Source of the DNA: an uncultured bacterium
Lineage (GTDB): Bacteria; Myxococcota_A; Polyangia; Polyangiales; Houyiibacteriaceae
Assembly: GCA_937984275.1 (NCBI GenBank)
Contig: CALJYC010000248.1
Coordinates: 1-32,379, forward strand
Reading direction: 5' to 3'
DNA length: 32,379 nt
A program made the position numbers and the translations under genes. How positions within the stretch are numbered: position 1 is the stretch's first letter; each line of letters begins with the position of its first letter. Below the pieces are notes generated by a model. The model ran no database searches, was not told where the DNA came from, and saw only the letters and a program-made list of their open reading frames with translations. Positions 1-8,722 of the stretch are shown here, one piece after another.

Positions 1-63
1 GCGACCGAGACCCAAGAGGACGCTGCTCCCGCTGAGGCCCAAGAGGACGCCCCTGCCGAGTAG
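1..63 (+). CDS. C-terminal fragment of an unknown protein with an acidic Ala/Glu/Gln/Pro-rich tail (…ATETQEDAAPAEAQEDAPAE*)
   Basis: Frame 1 is open from the window edge to TAG at 61-63. It contains a 13-bp direct repeat cccaagaggacgc (11-23 and 38-50, period 27 bp = 9 codons). Confidence 0.5.
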   Translation, partial: ATETQEDAAPAEAQEDAPAE

Positions 64-100
64 TCACCACTAGCGCCGGGCATGGCGCACTCACAGCGCG

Positions 101-130
101 GCGGGTTCCAGACTCTGGTCTGGGGCCCGC
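101..130. terminator. Hairpin between convergent genes, probable transcription terminator
   Basis: gcgggttccagac-tctg-gtctggggcccgc: 13-bp stem (two G·U wobbles) with a 4-nt loop, located between the + gene ending at 63 and the - gene ending at 151. Confidence 0.6.
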
Positions 131-150
131 TTCGCGTTTAACCGGTTGGC

Positions 151-3100
151 CTAACTCGCAATGCGTAATGGCCAGTGCTGGTCTTCGACACCGAGGCTCA
201 AGTTAGCGAGGAACTGGCGGGCCTGGCGAATCGTAATCCGGTCGTGCGGGTCGCGCCGGAGGCAATGGGCGATCAATGTGCCGAGCTCTCGCGTCTCTGG
301 GCACTCGAGCAGTGCTCGCACCGCGTCCGGGTCGCCGTCGTGCGTGATGTGCTGCGTGATCATCGCGGCTTCACCGTTGCCGTCGAACAATGTCTTCCCG
401 GTGTAGGCTTCGAAGATCAAGCAGCCGAATGCATAGACGTCTGCGGGAATGGCTCGAGCGATGTCTCCGCCCCCCCAAATCTCGGGCGCTCCGTAGTTCG
501 CCGTGCCGCACCCAGGCCGCAAATGTCGACCTGCAAGCCCAAAGTCGACGAGCACGGGCTGAGGTGGTTGACCCACGCCGGTGATGGCGTTCGCGTTGCA
601 CACGATGATGTTGGACGGCTTGACGTCGAGGTGACCGACGCCGGCGTGGTGCATCGCGTCGAGGCCGGCGCCTACGCCGAGAAGCAGGTCCCTTGCGCGT
701 CCGAGTGAGAGGTCGCCCATCTCGAGCATTCGCTCGAGGCTTGGCCCTTCGACCAGTTCCATGACCAAGATCGGCTTGGGACGTGCGCCCGCATCGAACG
801 TGACGAAGCGAGCGATGTTCGGATGCTCCGGAAGAGCGAGGAGCGCGCCCGCTTCCTCGCGAAACAGACGCAGGAACTCCTCCTCGGAGAGCGTGCGCGC
901 GGCCGCGGCGGAGTAGTCAGGCACCTTCAATGCAAAGAGCGGGGCTGACTCATCCTGCCTTTCTTCCACGCGGCGCGCGACGAAGACGGAGCCGACTGCA
1001 CCGGTCCCGACCGTTCGCACGAGATAGAACCCGCCGACGATTCGACTTGGCGGCGCCCACGCAGGCAAGGGCGCATCGGCCTCGAGCTCCATCGGCGCGA
1101 TACTCGGTGCCCGCCTAGGGCCGTCGAGGGGAAGCGAGCACAGGTGCTGGAGCAACGTTCGTGTGAGCTCTGCAAACGCCCCGGGTAGATCGCGGTCGAC
1201 CGCCTCGACCGCACTCGCAAACGCTTGATCGATTTCGGAGACCGACGTGCGGAGGGCGCGCTCGACCTCCAGTCCGATGGCCCAAATCGCGGCCGCCGAT
1301 GCGGGAGACTCATCGCCGATGGAAGCGCCCAATCGCCTCCGAGATCCACTGACGAGTTGGGCCAAGCTCGCCACGCCTCGCTCGAGGGTGGCCAGTGGCG
1401 TGCCCGAAGAGCGCTCGGCGACTTCGGTGAGTGAGCTCGAAGCGCCCACCGAACGGAGCCCGCGCGCGAGAAGCGACAGGGCCTGGCGGAACGCTTCGAT
1501 CCGAGCAGATCGCGCAACGGGAAGTTCGTTGCCGATCGCCTTCAGCGCGTCGGACGCAGCCACCAATCCATGGCCGTCTCGCTGCGCGGTTCGGGTCGCT
1601 TGCTGAAGCTTCGCGTACGCCCGCAGTGCGCATTCGATCTCGGGCACCATCGACGCCTCGGCCATCGTTTTCAGATCGTCGAGGTGGGATACATGTCTCG
1701 CGGCAGCGATCACGATGTCGGAGACGTCCGTGATCTCCTCTCGCACGAGGGCGTCGCAGGTGCGGGCGGTGGCAGCGCACAGTGTGCGACGGAGCGAGCT
1801 CTTGGGATCGTGCCGGACTCGATTGAGGAGGACCCGCTGCGTCAGCAACCGACGTTGGCGGACCAGTTCCTTCCGTGAGTCGACATGCGGCCCGTCCGCA
1901 TCGACGAGATGCAGCATGGTCCGAAGCTGGCGGAGGCGTGTCGTGAATTGGGGAACCTGGCTCCCTTCCGGCAGCGGGTCGCCCTCTCGAATCACGAGCC
2001 AATTGGTGACCTGTTGAAAAAGATCTCCGAGCCGTTCGTCGTGCGCGCTCTGCGCGTCGTCGTCCTCGCCGACCAGCAACAGGTCGTTCACGGACGACGT
2101 CTCGAAGAGCGCCGAATCCAGATCGCGAAGCGCGAGAAATGCCGAAACGTCGGTGTCGGGGTCGCCCTGTACAGGACGCTCTAGAAGCTTGGCTTTGCGA
2201 GCTGCCGCCTCGAGGATCGGCCGGGCTTCGCGCGCTGCTTCATACGCTCCTTCGTTCGCGAACGTTTCGAGCGCGTCGGATATCATGTCGCGAAGCGCGG
2301 GTTCGCTCCGCGCTCGAGCTCCGTGGAGCTCCCCGGCCAGGGCCTTCATGAGAGCAGTGCGCCCAACATCTTCGCCGCCTCCCTGTGCGATCGCTTTTCG
2401 CAGATGGGCCTCCGCCGTCCTCGCGGCTTGTTCCGCAAAGCCGGGCCGGATTCGTTCGCGCCGCAGCTCGACCAGCGCCTCTGCCGTGTCCATGCCGCCG
2501 ACGCGCATCAGTTGCTCGAGCAAAGACTCGACGGCAGCCGGGTGGCTTTCGGCCGCGCGCGGGAGCCCGGCGATCATCGCCGCGGCGATGCCGTGGTCCT
2601 GCTGAAACACGACCGAATCCAGCAGCTCACGGCACGCTCGGAGTCCTTCTTCAGGTTCGACCGCGATACTTGCCGCAAGCGATGCCGCCGCGCGCCGCCA
2701 CTCCGTGACGGTGAACTCGGGGTCGAGGTGCCGCTGCATCTCTTGCCGGAAGACCGGCATCGACGAGGCGAGCAGGCCCCGTGCAGACGCCACGTGCCGC
2801 CAAACCAACGTTTCGCGGTCTGCCAACAGCCGGTCCCACGCCTCTCGGACGGCTTCTGTGCAAAAGACCCGGACGCCGGCGTCGTCACCCTCCGCAGCAC
2901 GCCGGGCTGCTTCACGGGCCGCGCGTTCCAGCAACCGGGCAGCCAAGCGGCGGGACGGAAGGGAACCGGTCGCCGGTGAGCGAAGCCACTCGCGGCTCGA
3001 GTCTTGTCGGGAGATCAACGCCAGTGCGAGCGCGTCGACGTTGTTGACCGTGCCGATCGGCAAGCTCAGCGCGAGCGCGACGCGGGCTCGCATCGACCGG

Positions 3101-3573
3101 CCGCTCAGTGCGCGTTGCGATCCGAGGGCGAGCTGGGTGGCGACGGAGACAAACGTTGCCGCATCGCCTTTCCGAAGACGTTGAAGCACCATCCGCCCGA
3201 GCTGGCGTTTGACCGGGCTCGAGGGAAGTGCGGCAGCGACCTCGTACAGCGCTGCCGCGGCCGCCGGTCCGGATAGCCAGTCGAGCTTCTCGACGAAGCC
3301 ACCTTCGACGGCGACCTCCAAGCTCCGCAGAAGTGCATCGGGATCGAGCCCTTCGAGCGGGACCGGCCGTCGCTCGTCCACGACCGCGCGCGCGAGGGTC
3401 GCCATACCCTGACGCCATGCGGCCTCCCGCTGCTCGGAGGAGGTCAGTCGGTGCAAGACCGTAAGGCCTTCGAGCCGTTCCCGAGTGGCAGCACGCATCC
3501 TTTCAGATTCTAGCCTGCCGATCGCCTCTCCGAAAGCGCGGTTGACAAGGATGCGCCAAACCTCTAGCCCCAA
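151..3573 (-). CDS. Large protein with C-terminal Ser/Thr protein kinase domain and ~800-aa helix-rich N-terminal region
   Basis: C-terminal motifs GTGAVGSVF (G-loop), FALKVP (VAIK Lys), HLDVKPSN (catalytic loop), VDFGLAG (DFG), GAPEIW (APE). The ORF start at 3573 is TTG; ATG at 3498 is an alternative start. Confidence 0.9.
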   Translation of the reverse strand: MGLEVWRILVNRAFGEAIGRLESERMRAATRERLEGLTVLHRLTSSEQREAAWRQGMATLARAVVDERRPVPLEGLDPDALLRSLEVAVEGGFVEKLDWLSGPAAAAALYEVAAALPSSPVKRQLGRMVLQRLRKGDAATFVSVATQLALGSQRALSGRSMRARVALALSLPIGTVNNVDALALALISRQDSSREWLRSPATGSLPSRRLAARLLERAAREAARRAAEGDDAGVRVFCTEAVREAWDRLLADRETLVWRHVASARGLLASSMPVFRQEMQRHLDPEFTVTEWRRAAASLAASIAVEPEEGLRACRELLDSVVFQQDHGIAAAMIAGLPRAAESHPAAVESLLEQLMRVGGMDTAEALVELRRERIRPGFAEQAARTAEAHLRKAIAQGGGEDVGRTALMKALAGELHGARARSEPALRDMISDALETFANEGAYEAAREARPILEAAARKAKLLERPVQGDPDTDVSAFLALRDLDSALFETSSVNDLLLVGEDDDAQSAHDERLGDLFQQVTNWLVIREGDPLPEGSQVPQFTTRLRQLRTMLHLVDADGPHVDSRKELVRQRRLLTQRVLLNRVRHDPKSSLRRTLCAATARTCDALVREEITDVSDIVIAAARHVSHLDDLKTMAEASMVPEIECALRAYAKLQQATRTAQRDGHGLVAASDALKAIGNELPVARSARIEAFRQALSLLARGLRSVGASSSLTEVAERSSGTPLATLERGVASLAQLVSGSRRRLGASIGDESPASAAAIWAIGLEVERALRTSVSEIDQAFASAVEAVDRDLPGAFAELTRTLLQHLCSLPLDGPRRAPSIAPMELEADAPLPAWAPPSRIVGGFYLVRTVGTGAVGSVFVARRVEERQDESAPLFALKVPDYSAAAARTLSEEEFLRLFREEAGALLALPEHPNIARFVTFDAGARPKPILVMELVEGPSLERMLEMGDLSLGRARDLLLGVGAGLDAMHHAGVGHLDVKPSNIIVCNANAITGVGQPPQPVLVDFGLAGRHLRPGCGTANYGAPEIWGGGDIARAIPADVYAFGCLIFEAYTGKTLFDGNGEAAMITQHITHDGDPDAVRALLECPETRELGTLIAHCLRRDPHDRITIRQARQFLANLSLGVEDQHWPLRIAS

Positions 3574-3578
3574 GTGGC

Positions 3579-4346
3579 GTGCTCCAACTTTCCTTCGAGT
3601 TTGCCGGCCAATCGCCGACGATCGCGGAGCGCGGCGTTTCCGAGCGTCGCGAGGATGATCTGGATCGCGCCTACGCCCGTGCCTCCAGCTGGAGCCGCGC
3701 TCTGGCGGAGCGCTTGGGGCAGCCTATCCGCCTCGTCGTGACCGACAATCGAAGCACCATGTTGGCGGCCCGACCCAAAGGAGGGCGGCTCGAGGTTCGC
3801 CTCCACCACATGTTCCTCACCGCCGACGAGAACATCCTCGACGCCGTGGGGGACTACTTGACCGACAGCGATAGCCGGGCGGCCGGCGTCATCGACCGCT
3901 TTGTGGAACAGAATCGCGCCCGCTTCGTCGCCGCTGGGCCCCCCCAAGAGGCGCTGCGCTCCGAGGGGCGCCATCATGACCTGCGAGCGATCGCGGACGA
4001 CTTGGCGCGGCGGCATTTCGGCGGCGAGGTCGATGTCCGCATCACCTGGGGCAAGCGGGTTCAACCGAAGCGCCGACAGCGCTCTCTGCAGCTGGGGACA
4101 TATCTGCCCGAAGAGCACTTGATTCGGATTCATCCAGCGCTCGACCAGTCTTGGGTGCCAGGCTTCTTCGTCGAGGCCGTGGTGTTCCACGAGATGCTGC
4201 ACCACGACATGCCGGCAGTCGTGCAGAACGGCCGCCGCCACTACCATACCCGCGCGTTTCGAACGCGGGAGCGGAGCTTCGAATACCACTCCGCGGCACA
4301 GCAATGGCAAAAAGAGAACCTATGGCGCTTGTTGCGAGGCCAGTGA
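3579..4346 (+). CDS. SprT-like zinc metallopeptidase family protein
   Basis: 255 aa, GTG start, with zincin motif VVFHEMLHHDMP (HExxH). Confidence 0.75.
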   Translation: MLQLSFEFAGQSPTIAERGVSERREDDLDRAYARASSWSRALAERLGQPIRLVVTDNRSTMLAARPKGGRLEVRLHHMFLTADENILDAVGDYLTDSDSRAAGVIDRFVEQNRARFVAAGPPQEALRSEGRHHDLRAIADDLARRHFGGEVDVRITWGKRVQPKRRQRSLQLGTYLPEEHLIRIHPALDQSWVPGFFVEAVVFHEMLHHDMPAVVQNGRRHYHTRAFRTRERSFEYHSAAQQWQKENLWRLLRGQ

Positions 4347-4364
4347 CTCGCCCCCCGTAAACCG

Positions 4365-5306
4365 ATGGCACGACGACGTAAAATCCGGTCTTCGATTTCG
4401 ATCCCGATCACCCTGGGCGCGATCACGGTTCTATTGAGCATAGCGCTTCTGATCGGCTGGTCATTCCTGCTCGGCCAGAAGATCACCCGCTCCGTGGACA
4501 TTGCGGGCGACGTCTGGCTCCTGGTGCTGGGCGCCTTGTCGTTCGTCCTGATCATCGTCGTGTTGGTGTTGTTTGTGATTTCGCTCGCTCGCGGAATCAT
4601 CGAAGTGCGCAAACAAGACACCTTCATCGATTCCGTTACCCACGAGCTCAAGAGTCCGCTCGCGTCACTGCAGTTATGCTTGGAGACGCTCGGGAGGGAA
4701 GGTCTCGAAGACGAGGCACGCAAGAAGCTGCGCCGGATGATGTTCGAAGACGTCGACCGTTTACGCGCATTCATCGACGACGTACTCGAAGCCAATCGTC
4801 TATCCTATGCAAGACCGGGCATGCAAAACCTCAGCGACGTGCCACTCTCGCAGTTCACCGAGCAGTGCGCAGAAGCCGTTCGCGCTCGGCACAAGCTCGA
4901 GTCCAACGAGGTGTTCGTCGACGTGGACCCGGACCTGGTCGTGACGACCGATCGCGCGGCACTCGAGATCGTGGTGAAGAACCTGATCGATAACGCGGCC
5001 AAGTACTCCGGGCGTCCGGCCCGAATCGAAGTCGTGGCGCGCAGGGAGTCGGACAAGAAGGTGCGCTTCGACGTGAGCGACAACGGGATCGGGATCGATC
5101 GGAAGAATCTGAAGCGGATTTTTCAGCGCTTCTATCGCGTGGAGGACCAAGAGGTTCGCCAGCGTCGCGGCACGGGTCTCGGGCTTTTCGTCGTCTCGGC
5201 GCTGGTGAAGCAGCTCGGCGGTAGCGTGCAAGCGCTTTCCGGTGGGCGAGGGCAGGGCACTACGATGCGCGTCGAGCTCCCTCTGGCCCATGCGGTGAGC
5301 GGATGA
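4365..5306 (+). CDS. Sensor histidine kinase with two TM helices and a very short extracytoplasmic loop
   Basis: HisKA H-box DSVTHELKSPLASL; HATPase N-box NLIDNAAKYSG, DNGIGID, GTGLGLFVV. Two N-terminal hydrophobic segments. Confidence 0.93.
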   Translation: MARRRKIRSSISIPITLGAITVLLSIALLIGWSFLLGQKITRSVDIAGDVWLLVLGALSFVLIIVVLVLFVISLARGIIEVRKQDTFIDSVTHELKSPLASLQLCLETLGREGLEDEARKKLRRMMFEDVDRLRAFIDDVLEANRLSYARPGMQNLSDVPLSQFTEQCAEAVRARHKLESNEVFVDVDPDLVVTTDRAALEIVVKNLIDNAAKYSGRPARIEVVARRESDKKVRFDVSDNGIGIDRKNLKRIFQRFYRVEDQEVRQRRGTGLGLFVVSALVKQLGGSVQALSGGRGQGTTMRVELPLAHAVSG

Positions 5307-6019
5307 TGGCTGACAACGATGCCCAGAGGCTCTTGATCGTGGAGGATGAAGATCATCTCGCCGCCGGTCTCAAGCTGAATCTCGAGCTCGAAGGCTATCG
5401 CGTCGACGTTGCCGCGAATGCCAAGGAGGCAGGCCAGCGCTTGCTCGACCCAAGCGGCTATGACGCGATCGTGTTGGACGTCATGTTACCCGACGTCAAC
5501 GGCTTCGATCTCTGCAAGAAGTTCCGAGAGGCTGGCAACTTCGTACCGGTCATCATGCTGACCGCGCGCTCATCGCCCGAAGACCGCGTGCTCGGACTCG
5601 AAGCAGGCGCCGATGACTACATGGTCAAGCCGTTCGAGCTCGGAGAGCTGCTTGCCAGGGTGCGTTCGGTGCTGCGGCGCCAGCGATGGGAGCAAGTCTC
5701 CGGCAACAGCGTCAAGGCCACCACGCTGTCGTTCGGCGAGGCCCAGATCAACTTCGACACCCACGAGGTCACGGTGTCAGGGGAAGAGGTCCAGCTCACC
5801 CAGCTAGAGCTCGATCTCCTACGCTATTTCGCCGAGAACGCCGGCCGCGTCCTGAGCCGGACCGAGCTTCTCGAACGAGTTTGGAAGCTCCGCAATTACG
5901 GCAACACCCGCACGGTCGACAACTTCATCTCCCGACTCCGCCGCCGCTTCGAAGCAGATCCAAGCTCCCCCACTCACATCCTCTCCGTCCGGGGCGCCGG
6001 CTACAAGTTCATCGCTTAG
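5303..6019 (+). CDS. OmpR/PhoB-family response regulator
   Basis: Receiver domain (LIVEDEDHLAAGL, VLDVMLPDVNGFDL, MLTARSSPEDRVLGLEAGADDYMVKPF) plus winged-helix DNA-binding domain (TRTVDNFISRLRRRFE…VRGAGYKFIA). Overlaps the kinase gene by 4 bp (ATGA). Confidence 0.95.
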   Translation: MMADNDAQRLLIVEDEDHLAAGLKLNLELEGYRVDVAANAKEAGQRLLDPSGYDAIVLDVMLPDVNGFDLCKKFREAGNFVPVIMLTARSSPEDRVLGLEAGADDYMVKPFELGELLARVRSVLRRQRWEQVSGNSVKATTLSFGEAQINFDTHEVTVSGEEVQLTQLELDLLRYFAENAGRVLSRTELLERVWKLRNYGNTRTVDNFISRLRRRFEADPSSPTHILSVRGAGYKFIA

Positions 6020-6025
6020 CCAGAC

Positions 6026-6046
6026 AAAAGGGGTCTGACCCCTTTT
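6026..6046. terminator. Perfect palindrome AAAAGGGG-TCTGA-CCCCTTTT followed by CGCCCTTTTT, terminator-like or dispersed palindromic repeat
   Basis: 21-nt palindrome (AAAAGGGGTC/GACCCCTTTT) immediately after the response regulator stop, with a downstream T-run at 6051-6055. Confidence 0.7.
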
Positions 6047-6124
6047 CGCCCTTTTTACATAACTATGACAAACGGGGGGTGAACGGTGACGGTGGTCTGG
6101 GGGTGGGTAGGATAGCCTCGGGGC

Positions 6125-7033
6125 ATGGAACCGACGGTTTTCGAGGCCCAACGGCAACCCAGCTCCTCCAATCGATTAGAACAGTGGCGCAGAGCCTGGA
6201 TCTTCGTGCTCTCCCATCTTGCGGTGCTCGGAGCGTTCTGGTCTGGGGTGACTTGGCAGGCGGTCGTGCTGTGCTTCGCGCTCTTGTTCGTGCGCTTGTG
6301 GGGTGTTACCGCGGGCTACCATCGCTACTTCTCTCACCGAACTTACAAGACCAGCCGCGCGTTCCAGTTTTTCCTCGCCGTGCTCGCGCAAAGCAGCTCG
6401 CAAAAGGGCGTGCTCTGGTGGGCCGCGCACCACCGCGTGCACCACAAGCGCTCCGACCAACCGGGGGACGTTCATTCGCCGATCCAGAACAGCTTTGCCT
6501 ACGCGCACGTTGGTTGGATCTTCGATGACACCGAGGACACGCGTTGGGACAAGATTCGCGACTTTGCAAAGTATCCGGAGCTTCGTTGGCTCAACAAGTA
6601 CTGGGCCGTCCCTCCGGCGGCCCTCGCCACCGCGTGCTTCCTGATCGCCGGTTGGCCCGGTCTGTTCATTGGGTTCTTTGGGAGCACCGTGCTGCTCTGG
6701 CACAACACGTTCCTGATCAACTCGCTCACCCACGTGTGGGGCTCGAAGCGATTCGACGCCAAGGACGAGAGCCGCAACAACATGCTGACGGCGCTGCTGA
6801 CCCTCGGGGAGGGCTGGCACAACAACCACCACTACTACCAGTCCTCGTGCCGCCAGGGCTTCTACTGGTGGGAGGTCGATGTGACGTATTACACGCTCAA
6901 GATGTTGAGCTGGGTCGGTGTGGTGTGGGACATCCGCGAGGTCCCAGAACGCGTCCTCGAAGAGGGACGTCGCCGCGACAGGGCCCTGTCGACGACCGGG
7001 ACGATCCGACCTGCGGTCCGGGCGAGAAACTAA
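6125..7033 (+). CDS. Acyl-CoA/fatty acid desaturase (delta-9 type)
   Basis: Membrane desaturase His boxes: GYHRYFSHRTYK, HHRVHHKRSD, NNHHYYQ; multiple hydrophobic segments. Confidence 0.93.
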   Translation: MEPTVFEAQRQPSSSNRLEQWRRAWIFVLSHLAVLGAFWSGVTWQAVVLCFALLFVRLWGVTAGYHRYFSHRTYKTSRAFQFFLAVLAQSSSQKGVLWWAAHHRVHHKRSDQPGDVHSPIQNSFAYAHVGWIFDDTEDTRWDKIRDFAKYPELRWLNKYWAVPPAALATACFLIAGWPGLFIGFFGSTVLLWHNTFLINSLTHVWGSKRFDAKDESRNNMLTALLTLGEGWHNNHHYYQSSCRQGFYWWEVDVTYYTLKMLSWVGVVWDIREVPERVLEEGRRRDRALSTTGTIRPAVRARN

Positions 7034-7309
7034 GTCTGGAGGCCTAGGGCGAAGCGCGCTTTTCGCGGAGCTTCAAGAGGCCGAGCTACAGCCACCAACG
7101 TAGGATGTGCGCCCACCAGGGAGCAGGTCTCTCTTCAGGTTGCCAATTCCGTTCGCTGGTCTGCATTAGGGCCTCCGTAGGGCGGTGACGAACCCCGGTG
7201 GCGTGATTATACAGAGATTAGGCTCGTTTCGAAATTGTTTCGTGCTTTCCGTAAGCATTGAAAATCACAGGCTAATTCTCTAAGATTTCCGTTTCCTAGG
7301 AGTTCTACC

Positions 7310-8722
7310 ATGCCTGAATTACGCGTAGTTTCGACCCCCTCGGGAGATGTTGACTCGCCGGCGCCGGCGTTGGTAGGCGCCCTTCGAGCCTATTTCGAAA
7401 CAGGGGCAACAAAACCGCTCTCGTGGCGCCTTTCTCAGCTGGATGCGCTCGAGCACTTCCTCAAGGAGCGCGAGCAAGACATCCTCGACGCGCTTCGAGC
7501 TGACCTCGGCAAGCCGGCCGCGGAGGCGTTTGGCGCAGAGATCGGCCTCACCCTCTCGGAGATCCGACTCACTCGCAAGAAGCTCGCCTCGTGGATGAAG
7601 CCAGAGCGCGTCCGGACCTCGCTCCTTGCGATGCCGGGACGCAGCTACATTTACAGAGAGCCCCTCGGTGTAACGCTCATCATCGCGCCGTGGAACTATC
7701 CCTTCCAGCTCGTCGTGCTGCCTCTCATCGGCGCGATCGCGGCAGGCAATTGCGCTGTGGTCAAGCCCTCTGAGATCTCTTCGAATGTCTCAGCGTTGAT
7801 CGCGAAGTGGCTTCCCAAGTACCTCGATAGGAGAGCCGTTCAGGTGGTGGAAGGCGGCGTGCCGGAGACGACCGCGTTGTTGCGAGAGAAGTGGGACTAC
7901 ATTTTGTACACCGGCAACGGCACAGTGGGCCGCATCGTCATGGAAGCGGCGGCCAAGCATCTCACACCTGTCACCCTCGAGCTCGGTGGCAAGAGCCCGT
8001 GCATCGTCGACGAGAGCGCCGACTTGGATGTGGCTGCCAAGCGAATCGTGTATGGGAAATTCTTCAACGCCGGCCAGACTTGCGTCGCTCCGGACTACGT
8101 GTTGGTCCACGACCACGTCCACGACGCGCTGATCAATCGGATGGTCTCGATGATTCGCGAGTTCTATGGCGACGACCCCAAGCAGAGCCCCGACTTCGCT
8201 CGCATCGTCAACGAACGGCATCACGCCCGTTTGACCCGTTTGCTCGGCAACACGGATGTCGTCACCGGCGGCGAAACCGATGTGTCCGACCGCTACATCG
8301 CGCCGACCATCTTGAAGAACGTCAAAGAAGACGACGCCGTGATGCAGGAGGAAATCTTCGGGCCGATTTTGCCGGTGATTTCGGTTTCGAGTGTCGAGTC
8401 GGCCATCGGGTTCGTCAACCGACACGAAAAGCCACTAGCGCTCTACGTGTTTGCGGGTGATGAGGCCGCGCAAGACCGTGTCCTCTCGGGCACCAGTGCG
8501 GGAGGGACGGTGCTCAACCACGTGTGGCTGCACCTTAGTGTGCCCGAGCTGCCGTTTGGCGGCGTGGGCGAGAGCGGGATGGGCGCCTATCACGGCCGCC
8601 AGTCATTCGAGACGTTCTCGCACCGGCGCTCGGTGTTGAAGAAGCCGACGCTCCCAGATCCCCCGATTCTGTTTCCGCCGTACTCCGCGCGGAAGCTGCA
8701 TTGGCTCAAGAAGCTGTTCTAG
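7310..8722 (+). CDS. Aldehyde dehydrogenase family protein (ALDH3-like)
   Basis: 470 aa; APWNYPFQLVVLPLIGAIAAGN, VTLELGGKSPCIV, KFFNAGQTCVAPDYVLV (catalytic Cys), EEIFGPILPVI. Upstream GGAG ribosome-binding site. Confidence 0.95.
   Translation: MPELRVVSTPSGDVDSPAPALVGALRAYFETGATKPLSWRLSQLDALEHFLKEREQDILDALRADLGKPAAEAFGAEIGLTLSEIRLTRKKLASWMKPERVRTSLLAMPGRSYIYREPLGVTLIIAPWNYPFQLVVLPLIGAIAAGNCAVVKPSEISSNVSALIAKWLPKYLDRRAVQVVEGGVPETTALLREKWDYILYTGNGTVGRIVMEAAAKHLTPVTLELGGKSPCIVDESADLDVAAKRIVYGKFFNAGQTCVAPDYVLVHDHVHDALINRMVSMIREFYGDDPKQSPDFARIVNERHHARLTRLLGNTDVVTGGETDVSDRYIAPTILKNVKEDDAVMQEEIFGPILPVISVSSVESAIGFVNRHEKPLALYVFAGDEAAQDRVLSGTSAGGTVLNHVWLHLSVPELPFGGVGESGMGAYHGRQSFETFSHRRSVLKKPTLPDPPILFPPYSARKLHWLKKLF

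Noticed and set aside
3564-4310. 248-aa - strand ORF antisense to the SprT-like gene
   Set aside because: No recognisable motif, and the opposite frame contains HEMLHH.
6074-6112. G-rich stretch upstream of the desaturase as a G-quadruplex
   Set aside because: Only three separated G-runs of three or more; G-richness is expected in this composition and support is insufficient.
7051-7074. gaagcgcgcttttcgcggagcttc as desaturase terminator
   Set aside because: Stem is interrupted by a bulge and there is no following T-run; too weak to list.
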